Assembly: GCA_002898995.1 (NCBI GenBank) | Contig: BEIM01000230.1 | Location: 1 to 6,104, forward strand | Reading direction: 5' to 3' | Origin: a bacterium HR36 | GTDB lineage: Bacteria > Planctomycetota > Planctomycetia > Gemmatales > HRBIN36 | Length of the DNA: 6,104 nucleotides | In this document: positions 1-5,980 of the stretch, piece by piece | Position numbering within the stretch: the stretch's first letter is position 1 | Layout of the letters: every line of letters starts with the position of its first letter | Program-made: the position numbers and the translations under genes | The notes under the pieces: generated by a model | Seen by the model: the letters and a program-made list of their open reading frames with translations, nothing else | The model's database searches: none | Told to the model about the DNA's origin: nothing

Positions 1-150
1 AATGTGGTCGTCTATCTCAAAGAAGGCCCGGTTCAATACGAGTGGCGAAGTCATCGGCCGGCGTTACCAGATACGGAATTGCTACCTACGTGGGACCTGC
101 GTCGCCCGAGCCAGCCGGCAGGTTTTGCCCGACTCCTCTGGCCCGAGTAA
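1..150 (+). CDS. 3' end of an unidentified upstream gene (partial)
   Basis: Frame 1 is open from the first base and ends at TAA (148-150), giving 49 C-terminal residues. The visible part begins with a hydrophobic beta-like stretch (NVVVYLKEGPVQYEW), followed by a polar and proline-containing stretch and a short tail ending in RLLWPE. Codon choice is ordinary for this window and no other frame here is as convincing. I do not recognise the family from this fragment. Because the next genes belong to a type IV pilus/type II secretion inner-membrane platform, a pseudopilin or another component of the same cluster is possible, but that is inferred only from context. The gene ends 149 bases before the next start and lies on the same strand, so it could be the preceding gene of the same operon. 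Confidence 0.6.
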   Translation, partial: NVVVYLKEGPVQYEWRSHRPALPDTELLPTWDLRRPSQPAGFARLLWPE

Positions 151-154
151 ATGG

Positions 155-182
155 TTGACGCTTCCCTGGCCTATGTGATAGT
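155..182 (+). promoter_or_regulatory. Candidate sigma70-like promoter ahead of the pilM-pilN fusion
   Basis: TTGACG (155-160) matches the -35 consensus at five of six bases. After a 16-base spacer comes GATAGT (177-182), which matches the -10 consensus at four of six bases and is preceded by TG at 174-175 as in extended -10 elements. It lies just after the stop codon of the upstream gene and about 120 bases before the start of the next one, which would give a leader of roughly 110 nt. The match is by eye only. The -10 box is imperfect, and the two pilus-platform genes could instead be transcribed by read-through from upstream. Confidence 0.35.
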
Positions 183-283
183 TTGATATAGGGTGCGGGT
201 GAGGGCTGGGCGGAAGGTTTGTGTCCGGGATAGAATGCTGTGCAGATGTGATGGGCGAAGTGCTAGCTATCAAGCACGTCGAG

Positions 284-289
284 AAGGAG
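284..289 (+). promoter_or_regulatory. Ribosome binding site of the pilM-pilN fusion
   Basis: AAGGAG lies 10 bases before the ATG at 300. The reading frame has a stop (TAG, 264-266) shortly upstream and no other ATG, GTG or TTG start in between, so this site and the in-frame stop together fix the start at 300. Confidence 0.8.
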
Positions 290-299
290 CACCGATCCC

Positions 300-3017
300 A
301 TGCCAGCGAAACCGACTGGGGTCTGGGGAATAGATGTTGGCCAGTGCAGTTTTAAGGCGCTGCGCTTGGAAAGCCGAGACGGCGAGGTAGTGGCGACGGC
401 GTTTGATTTCATTGAGTATCCGAAAATACTGAGCCAGCCCGATGCCGACCCCGACGCGTTAGTGCGGGAGGCGCTGGAACGGTTTTTGTCCCGCAATAAA
501 GTGAAAGGGGATATGGTGGCGATCGCTGTCCCAGGCCAGACCGGTTTGGCGCGGTTCGTGAAACTTCCGCCCGTGGAAGAAAAGAAGATTCCCGATATCG
601 TGCGGTTTGAGGCCAAGCAGCAGATTCCATTCCCTCTGGACGAAGTAGTCTGGGACTGGCAGACAATCCGGCGCGGGGAAGTGGCGGAAGGCTTCGTAGA
701 AAACGAAATCGGTTTGTTTGCGCTGAAGCGGGATGTGGTGTTCAAAGCGTTGCAGGTGTTCCGCGATCTGAAAATCGAAGTGCACATCGTGCAGATGACG
801 CCGCTGGCGTTGCTCAACTTCGCGACCTATGACTTGCTAGGCCGAACCGGTTCCTCCGATGAACCTCCGCCCGAACCCGATCGCGAAGGAAAAGTGCCCT
901 GTGTGGTGCTGCTGGACTTAGGAACCGACAGCAGCAACCTCGTCGTTACGGACGGATACCGCATCATCTGGCAGCGCCCCATTCCTGTCGGGGGCAACCA
1001 CTTCACGCGGACATTGAGTAAAGACTTCAAGCTGACGTTTGCCAAAGCGGAGCACCTCAAACGCAATGCCACCAAAGCCGAAGACCCGCGGAAGGTCTTC
1101 CAGAGCATGCGGGCCGTGTTCACCGACCTGGCGGGAGAAATCAGTCGCTCGCTGGGCTATTTTTCCAGTCAGCATCGCGATGCTAAGGTGGAGCGCCTGA
1201 TTGGCTTGGGGAACGGGTTTCGCCTGCCCGGCATGCAAAAGTTTCTGGAGCAGGCGCTGGAAGTTCCTGTGGAACGGTTGGCCGAGTTTCAACGCCTCAA
1301 AGGGGAGGAAGTGATCAAAGCCCCTACGTTTTTCGAGAACACGCTGACGTTTGGCGTGGCCTATGGTCTGGCCCTGCAAGGGTTGGAATTAGCGAAAATT
1401 CGGACCAATCTCCTGCCGCCGGAGCTGCACCGCGAGCGCTTCATCCGTGCGAAGAAGCCGTGGCTAGCGGCAACCGCAGCGGCATTGTTGATCGGAGTAA
1501 CATTATACGCTGTTTCCGCCGCTGACAAACTGGCCAAGGCGCAAGCCTTGACAGCGAGTGAGAACCAGATGGATGAAGTTCTCCAACAACGCCAGCGCCT
1601 AGAGGCCCAAGCGCGCGAAGAGATAAATAAAACTAAGGAGGCCCTGAGAGCCGCCGAGGCGATCATTCGCGGTAACCGGGAACGAGTCAATTGGGCGTTG
1701 TTGCACGCTTTCCTCAATCGCTGTTTGCCGCAGCCCAATGGCGAAAATGTTCCCGAACGGTTTTTGACCAAATACTGGGACACGGCACGCCGCGAGGCCC
1801 AGATTGCCTACATCCGCCAGCGTCAGCTGGAGGAACGAGAGCAACGCTATCGGATGGATCGCGGCCACTTACTAGAAATCAACGTTCAGGCAGTGCTGGC
1901 TCGTTATGTCACGCCGCAGGAAGCGGAGTATGCGTTGAATCGGATTTACAACGAGAATAGCTATGGGTTTGACCAGTTCCGGGATCAGCCCGATTGGGCG
2001 GTCAGCAACACCACGCCACCTCGTTTGGCCGATCCGCCTAAGAAAGACGGTTGGCTTATCGAGGTGCACGCCTTTACCTATCACGAACGGGGTGTGGAGT
2101 TCATTCTGGACACGCTGGTGTATAACTTGCGGGACCAGGCGAAACGGCGTGTGCCGCTGCCCCGACAGGCCAGCGAGATGGCGCGGTTGCTGGAAAACAT
2201 GCTGAAGACCGAAGGCGTCCAAGGTGGCGCCCAGCCAGACGGCACGGGTGCCAGTCCATTTGGCAGTCCAGCCAAGCCGGGACCGTTTGGTGGTGAGGGC
2301 AAGCCCATTTTCGGTTTTGGTAAACCTGAAGGCAAGGCCGCTCCTGCAGGGGAGAAGCAGGCCCAGGGTCAGCCAAGCCATCCCACGACGCCGGAGCTGG
2401 AAATCCGCTACGTGGCTTTGTTTCAACATCGCGTGGATATTGTGCGGCAGAACCAGCAGAAACCGTTTTACAAGATTGGCCGACAAATCTGGCTCAATGG
2501 CTTGCTGCACGGCGGCGGTGGTGGAATGAGCGACGGTGCTGCGGCAGGAGGAGGGTTCCGGCCGTTTCCGACGGGAGGAGGCAGCGCGCCTGCAGGCGAC
2601 GCCGGTTTCGGATCGCGCACGGGCGCGGGATTCGGGGGCCGTGGGCACGATTGGGTGGGATTAGGTCGCCCCTTTGGCGCAGGCTTTGCCGGGGGCGATG
2701 CAGGTCTTCCTGGGCGTCCCGGTGCGGCCGCTGTCGGCGAACCAACTCCCGAAAAAGACGCGGCCACCCGCGCCTTGCTCCCAGGCGAATTGCGGCGTAG
2801 CGAAGCTGTGGTCATTTTCTACTGGCACGAGCCACGACCTACGGACGCCAGCATTCCTTCAGCTCCAGCCAAGCCCGCACCGGCCGGCCAAGCTGGCTCG
2901 GATGGCGCACCGCCCGGCTCTGCACCCGGAGGTGCCCCGCCCCCCGGTCCTAGCCCGCAGCCGCCTCCACAAGAGCAGCGCAAGCCCGGCGGAAGATTTG
3001 GCGATATTGACGCCTGA
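300..3017 (+). CDS. pilM: PilM-PilN fusion protein of a type IV pilus/type II secretion-like inner-membrane platform
   Basis: The 905-residue protein has these parts. Residues 7-360 form a PilM-type actin-like ATPase: phosphate-1 loop GIDVGQ (10-15), the PilM hallmark EAKQQIPFPLDEV (104-116), second phosphate loop DLGTDSSN (206-213) and the nucleotide-site motif GLGNGFRLPG (302-311). A PilN-like part follows: IRTNLLPPE (367-375) resembles the INLLP tail of PilN that docks on PilM, then a basic stretch, one membrane helix (about 388-408), a coiled coil (about 410-460) and the PilN-like W465...LP477 segment. Residues 478-905 should be extracytoplasmic. They hold a WLIEV beta module (585-616), a Gly/Pro linker (641-696), a beta/helix stretch (699-737), a Gly-rich insertion (738-813), a strand near 831-845 and a Pro/Ala tail. 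Ordinary PilM is about 350 residues and PilN about 200, so the fusion and the long extracytoplasmic part are notable. The three cysteines are C16, C201 and C475. The fusion is clear from motif order; the exact machine (pilus or secretion) is not settled. Confidence 0.9.
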   Translation: MPAKPTGVWGIDVGQCSFKALRLESRDGEVVATAFDFIEYPKILSQPDADPDALVREALERFLSRNKVKGDMVAIAVPGQTGLARFVKLPPVEEKKIPDIVRFEAKQQIPFPLDEVVWDWQTIRRGEVAEGFVENEIGLFALKRDVVFKALQVFRDLKIEVHIVQMTPLALLNFATYDLLGRTGSSDEPPPEPDREGKVPCVVLLDLGTDSSNLVVTDGYRIIWQRPIPVGGNHFTRTLSKDFKLTFAKAEHLKRNATKAEDPRKVFQSMRAVFTDLAGEISRSLGYFSSQHRDAKVERLIGLGNGFRLPGMQKFLEQALEVPVERLAEFQRLKGEEVIKAPTFFENTLTFGVAYGLALQGLELAKIRTNLLPPELHRERFIRAKKPWLAATAAALLIGVTLYAVSAADKLAKAQALTASENQMDEVLQQRQRLEAQAREEINKTKEALRAAEAIIRGNRERVNWALLHAFLNRCLPQPNGENVPERFLTKYWDTARREAQIAYIRQRQLEEREQRYRMDRGHLLEINVQAVLARYVTPQEAEYALNRIYNENSYGFDQFRDQPDWAVSNTTPPRLADPPKKDGWLIEVHAFTYHERGVEFILDTLVYNLRDQAKRRVPLPRQASEMARLLENMLKTEGVQGGAQPDGTGASPFGSPAKPGPFGGEGKPIFGFGKPEGKAAPAGEKQAQGQPSHPTTPELEIRYVALFQHRVDIVRQNQQKPFYKIGRQIWLNGLLHGGGGGMSDGAAAGGGFRPFPTGGGSAPAGDAGFGSRTGAGFGGRGHDWVGLGRPFGAGFAGGDAGLPGRPGAAAVGEPTPEKDAATRALLPGELRRSEAVVIFYWHEPRPTDASIPSAPAKPAPAGQAGSDGAPPGSAPGGAPPPGPSPQPPPQEQRKPGGRFGDIDA
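2220..2387 (+). other. Gly/Pro/Lys low-complexity linker within the fusion protein
   Basis: This encodes residues 641-696, rich in G, P, K, A and Q, with loosely repeated units such as AKPGPFGGEGKP and FGFGKPEGK. It separates the first extracytoplasmic beta module from the next ordered stretch, which begins at PELEIRY (698). It is probably a flexible spacer. The base composition is that of ordinary coding sequence in the same frame, with no stop or frameshift. Confidence 0.7.
2508..2738 (+). other. Gly-rich insertion within the extracytoplasmic part of the fusion protein
   Basis: This encodes residues 737-813, dominated by glycine with A, F, R and P, including HGGGGGM and GFGGRG. Ordered sequence resumes afterwards with TRALLPGEL and the strand AVVIFYWHE. 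The insertion therefore sits between predicted secondary structure elements and not at a terminus, which suggests a long disordered loop. Confidence 0.7.
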
Positions 3018-3087
3018 GTGCCGCAGCTTCCAGGAAACACAGCCCCCAAGACTTTGCTTTTTGTGAAGCGGTGCTGGTGCTCCTGAT

Positions 3088-3105
3088 GCGGGGCCAGGCT
3101 CCCGC
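3088..3105 (+). other. Small GC-rich hairpin in the gap between the two large genes
   Basis: GCGGGG (3088-3093) can pair with TCCCGC (3100-3105) around a six-base loop, giving five G-C pairs and one G-U. No run of T follows, so it is not a typical intrinsic terminator. It lies 71 to 88 bases downstream of the first gene's stop codon and about 45 bases before the next ribosome binding site. It could affect mRNA processing or be chance. The rest of 3018-3161 shows no ORF, terminator or convincing promoter, so co-transcription of the two genes is likely. Confidence 0.3.
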
Positions 3106-3150
3106 GAACTCAGAGCGGCGGGCTTTGCTCCTCTACCGATTGTAAGACGC

Positions 3151-3154
3151 GAGG
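3151..3154 (+). promoter_or_regulatory. Ribosome binding site of the 938-aa membrane protein
   Basis: GAGG is placed seven bases before the ATG at 3162. It supports this start, which also puts the membrane helix in the normal place, 12 residues from the N-terminus. Confidence 0.6.
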
Positions 3155-3161
3155 TCTGGTC

Positions 3162-5978
3162 ATGAAACTCGATAAGGAAACGGTGATCAAGCAGCGGTTC
3201 TGGTTCTTGCTGCCCCTGGTGTTTGTGCTGATCTTCATGGCGCTGGGTTCGGTTTGGAGCATTGCCAACGAGGCGCAAACCATAGCCGATAAAGTGCGAA
3301 AGAAATACCAGGAACTCGAAAGGCTTCCCGTCAACGTGACCGACAAGCTGTTGCAACAATTGCGGCAAGAACGCGAAAAAGCCGTGGAACTGCGCTGGCG
3401 GTTGTGGACGGACATGTTCAATTTGCAAAACGACGTGACGCTAGAAGATGGCCAGCCGATCATTCGCCGCTATCTCATTCGTTGGCCCGATCACGAGGCT
3501 TTTCAGAAGTTTGCCGTCACGAAGGACTTTGGAGAACCGTTTAGCCGCGACGAATTTCCGCATGACTTGTTTCGGACGCATTTTCCGCGACTTTATGACA
3601 GTTTGCTGGACATCCTGCCTTTGTACGACGAGAAAACTGGGCGTGGAGCAGTGCGGATAGCGCCCGTAGGTGGGCGGGCGGCGGTCGGATTCGGTGGGGA
3701 TGTCGGTGCCGGCAGAGCAGGTTTCGCTCCGGGCGGCGCGGCTGCAGCTAATGCCACGACTCGCGAGATGATGCTCAGCCTGCTGGAGCCCATTTCTTTC
3801 CGCGAAGGCACCCTCACCAACGATGAAATCTGGTATGCATTGGAAGAGGTCGCGGTCAAGCGGTTGATACTGGAAGCCTTGCGTAGAGTACTGGACGGTT
3901 TCGCGGTGCTCAAGCCTGAGTTTGTGCCGCTCGGCGAGCCGGAATATGGGAGTACAGATGCATCGGAACCCGACAAGAAACCCGGTCCTAGTAAACCTGG
4001 TTTTGCGAAGCCAGGCCCGTCGAAAGCTGAAAAGGCTGGTGGCTTTGGTATCCCCTCCGCTCAAGGAAAACCATCGGGCGCAGCTGCAACTCCGGTAGCG
4101 ACAAAGCCCGCGGCTGATGCCACCAAGCCGAGCGAAGGAAGCTGGGCGCCTCAGGACAAAAGCAAACCGAATCCAGACAAAACGACGGCACCTGCAGCGG
4201 GCGCGGCTGCGGACAAACCAATGCCGGGCGCATCTCCGACCGAACCACACAAAGCCACTCCTTCCGATGCCAAACCGACTCCCGACAAAACTGCCCCTCC
4301 ACGTCAACTTATCCTGCGACGGCGGTTCTATAACCGCGTCTGGCACTTCGAACCACTCGGCGAGCTGAAAGAAGCCGATGCGAACAAGCCCCTACCAGTC
4401 CTGGGAGATGAGGAAGGCTGGCTGCTGGACGTGCGCATCACCGCGGAGCTGGATGAGAATCGCCAGCCTAGACAATACTACCTCGAGATCACCAGTCAGA
4501 ATTATTCCCCGCGCTTTGATATTCCCGCGATGCCGCTACGCGTGTGGTTGGAAACGAGCAGGGGCCTACGATTTTCAGTGGATGTATCCGACGCAGGCAG
4601 TGTGCCGAAAGCCCCGTCCGATGGTGCCAAGTCCGAACAGAAAGGGGCGGCACGGACCAATATGGTGCCACGTGTCAGTCAGCCGAGCCAGCGCATCCTG
4701 GAATCCATTCCACTTCGCCTGCCGCCCGTGCAACCAGTAGAAGGCAAAGACGCAGGGCCAGAAGAACTCGACCAGATCGTGGGTGTGCAACGCGTGCCGC
4801 CGAAGGGCGCTGTGGATTATCAGCGGTTAGCGAATCCACACTGGATCATGGACGTGCAAGTGCAGCGGGATGCTAACGGCGTGGGATTTGAAGTGGCGGG
4901 GCAAATATACAACCGCAGCGGTCGCCGGCAAACTCCGCCAGCTTTCGAAGTGGTGCTCAGCGATGGTACCAACCCACTTCCACCGAAGGAAATCCGCCCG
5001 CTCACAAAGCCCCTGGATGCTTACCAGGTCGAGAAATTCAAGGAAAATTTGGGCATCCTGGCCAATGTGCCAAAGCAGATTACGAGTATCAAGCAAGTGC
5101 TGGACTGGCAGACCACGCCCATTAAGCGGCTGGATGCGCTCCACATCGGCGAAGGCGCCATAGCTCAGGCGGATCGTCTCTGGAATGCACAACTGTACAT
5201 GTATCCGTTCCACATCAAAGCACAGAATCGGCAAAACATCTTGGACTTTAGCGATGCCCTGCAGGCACAGATGCGAGGCGGGGGTATGGCGGCAGGCGGA
5301 GCGCCGGGAGTTCCTGGGAAACCGGGCGGATTGCCTGCGGCAGGTCAAGGGTCTGGTCCTGCGGGTTTCGATGCGGGGCCGGGTGCCGGCCAGCAGCATG
5401 CCGGCGGGGAGGTCTCTCGTAATGGGATACCGTTGCGGCGATACTATCCTGATAATCCCGCGGATACCCGCGCTTTGCCCGACCGAGTTCCCGAAGTGCG
5501 CCGCCTGCCGATCGCTGTGGTGCTGCTGGTGGACTACCCAGTATTGCCCGACATCCTGGTAGCGCTGGCCAACTCTCCGTTGCGCATCCAGGTAACGCAA
5601 GCTGTCTTCACACGTCATCCGCCTCTGGGCCCCCCTCCGGCGCCGCAAACCAGTAACCCTGTAGCGGCCCCAGGCGGAGCTATCGCGAATGTAGCCACCA
5701 CGCCCTCAGGCCAGGAAAGCGCCAGCGATACAGCCGAAATGAATCTGATCGAGTTGCAAGTTTACGGCCTTGCTTCCATATACGAGAATCCCTACATGAG
5801 CAGTGAATGGATCAGTCCGCAAGGAGGCAGTGCGGCCGGAGCAGGAGGCCCAGCACGATTGGGACCGCCTGGGGGTGGGGGCAAACCGCCAGTATTTCGA
5901 GCCCCAGACGGTGATTCGCGCGACCGCCGACCAGGTTACGGACCTGGACGCCGCGGCTCCGGGCGTGGTCGTCGCTGA
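3162..5978 (+). CDS. Large single-pass membrane protein, probable PilO-position partner of the PilM-PilN fusion
   Basis: The protein has 938 residues. A short basic N-terminus is followed by one membrane helix (about 13-33) and a heptad-rich helix (about 36-75), the topology of PilO/GspM-type proteins. Then come an alpha-helical region (76-158), a Gly-rich segment (160-197), helices (198-260), a Pro/Lys/Ala linker (264-380), two similar beta modules beginning at W420 and W561, a helical stretch (about 630-703), a Gly-rich loop (706-749) and a conserved-looking region, RRLPIAVVLLVDY followed by ILVALANSPLRI (about 780-818). A strand, NLIELQVYGLASIYE (861-875), precedes an Arg/Gly-rich tail. 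The 780-875 part resembles in outline the strand-helix-strand of PilO-like ferredoxin folds, but I see no decisive motif. There is no cysteine in the whole protein, which fits an extracytoplasmic location. It follows the PilM-PilN gene by 144 bases on the same strand. Assignment to the PilO role rests on topology and gene order, and the length is several times that of PilO. Confidence 0.85.
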   Translation: MKLDKETVIKQRFWFLLPLVFVLIFMALGSVWSIANEAQTIADKVRKKYQELERLPVNVTDKLLQQLRQEREKAVELRWRLWTDMFNLQNDVTLEDGQPIIRRYLIRWPDHEAFQKFAVTKDFGEPFSRDEFPHDLFRTHFPRLYDSLLDILPLYDEKTGRGAVRIAPVGGRAAVGFGGDVGAGRAGFAPGGAAAANATTREMMLSLLEPISFREGTLTNDEIWYALEEVAVKRLILEALRRVLDGFAVLKPEFVPLGEPEYGSTDASEPDKKPGPSKPGFAKPGPSKAEKAGGFGIPSAQGKPSGAAATPVATKPAADATKPSEGSWAPQDKSKPNPDKTTAPAAGAAADKPMPGASPTEPHKATPSDAKPTPDKTAPPRQLILRRRFYNRVWHFEPLGELKEADANKPLPVLGDEEGWLLDVRITAELDENRQPRQYYLEITSQNYSPRFDIPAMPLRVWLETSRGLRFSVDVSDAGSVPKAPSDGAKSEQKGAARTNMVPRVSQPSQRILESIPLRLPPVQPVEGKDAGPEELDQIVGVQRVPPKGAVDYQRLANPHWIMDVQVQRDANGVGFEVAGQIYNRSGRRQTPPAFEVVLSDGTNPLPPKEIRPLTKPLDAYQVEKFKENLGILANVPKQITSIKQVLDWQTTPIKRLDALHIGEGAIAQADRLWNAQLYMYPFHIKAQNRQNILDFSDALQAQMRGGGMAAGGAPGVPGKPGGLPAAGQGSGPAGFDAGPGAGQQHAGGEVSRNGIPLRRYYPDNPADTRALPDRVPEVRRLPIAVVLLVDYPVLPDILVALANSPLRIQVTQAVFTRHPPLGPPPAPQTSNPVAAPGGAIANVATTPSGQESASDTAEMNLIELQVYGLASIYENPYMSSEWISPQGGSAAGAGGPARLGPPGGGGKPPVFRAPDGDSRDRRPGYGPGRRGSGRGRR
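3639..3752 (+). other. Gly/Ala-rich segment of the 938-aa protein
   Basis: This encodes residues 160-197, a Gly/Ala/Arg-rich stretch (for example VGFGGDVGAGRAGF) between two predicted helical regions. It is probably a disordered loop. The reading frame continues cleanly on both sides. Confidence 0.6.
3951..4301 (+). repeat. Pro/Lys/Ala-rich linker with degenerate peptide repeats
   Basis: This encodes residues 264-380, almost entirely P, K, A, S, G, T and D. KPGPSK occurs at 273-278 and again at 283-288. Four of its six codons differ synonymously from the first to the second copy at every Pro, Gly and Ser position, and the first Lys codon differs too. KPNPDKTTAP and KPTPDKTAPP form a second degenerate pair. 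The repeats exist at peptide level and not as recent DNA duplication. The segment is probably an extended spacer separating the membrane-proximal helices from the beta modules. Confidence 0.65.
4419..4553 (+). repeat. First W-[LI]-[LM]-D-V beta module of the 938-aa protein
   Basis: Residues 420-464 begin WLLDVRI, continue with a polar turn, then the alternating strand YYLEITSQNY and a following strand ending LRVWLE. The pattern is that of a small beta-sheet unit and is matched by a second copy starting at residue 561. Confidence 0.45.
4842..4967 (+). repeat. Second W-[LI]-[LM]-D-V beta module of the 938-aa protein
   Basis: Residues 561-602 begin WIMDVQV, then a turn (DANG), the strand FEVAGQIYNRSG and a last strand FEVVLSDG. 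The arrangement, a strand with G-x-I-x-N-x-S followed by a P-rich turn and V-V-L-x-D-G, resembles in outline the small beta-sandwich domains found in many secreted bacterial proteins (FxLYD-like). That resemblance is by eye. Confidence 0.4.
5271..5411 (+). other. Gly/Ala/Pro-rich loop of the 938-aa protein
   Basis: This encodes residues 704-750, glycine-dominated, with GGAPGVPGKPGG and later GAGQQHAGG. It splits a helical region from the conserved-looking C-terminal beta/helix region, mirroring the position of the Gly-rich insertion in the neighbouring fusion protein. Confidence 0.6.
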
Positions 5979-5980
5979 AG

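Noticed and set aside
183..210. Second promoter using TTGATA at 183-188
   Set aside because: The bases 16-18 further on are G-rich (GGGCTGGGCGG region) and give no -10 box.
1872..2648. Open minus-strand frame of 258 codons
   Set aside because: It lies wholly inside the fusion gene. Its R/S/P/L-rich composition shows no domain I recognise, and the + strand frame there has recognisable motifs and a membrane/coiled-coil architecture.
2508..2738. Gly-rich stretch as a DNA tandem repeat or CRISPR-like array
   Set aside because: There is no fixed repeat unit or spacing. The pattern comes from glycine codons in the reading frame.
3018..3161. Separate promoter or terminator between the two large genes
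   Set aside because: TTGTGA near 3060 has no acceptable -10 box at 16-18 bases. The only stem (3088-3105) lacks a T-run. Co-transcription is the simpler reading.
2859..3428. Minus-strand frame crossing the gap between the two genes
   Set aside because: It spans the 3' end of one gene, the gap and the membrane-helix region of the next. The predicted product is His/Gln/Arg-rich without motifs, and there is no sign of a start signal.
3441..4346. Open minus-strand frame of 301 codons
   Set aside because: It is antisense to the helical region and Pro/Lys linker of the second protein. It is Arg/Cys/Ser-rich as expected for a shadow frame, with no ribosome binding site seen and no recognisable motif.
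4827..5648. Open minus-strand frame of 273 codons
   Set aside because: It is antisense to the beta module and C-terminal region of the second protein, and is Arg/His-rich. The + strand frame is continuous and structured here.
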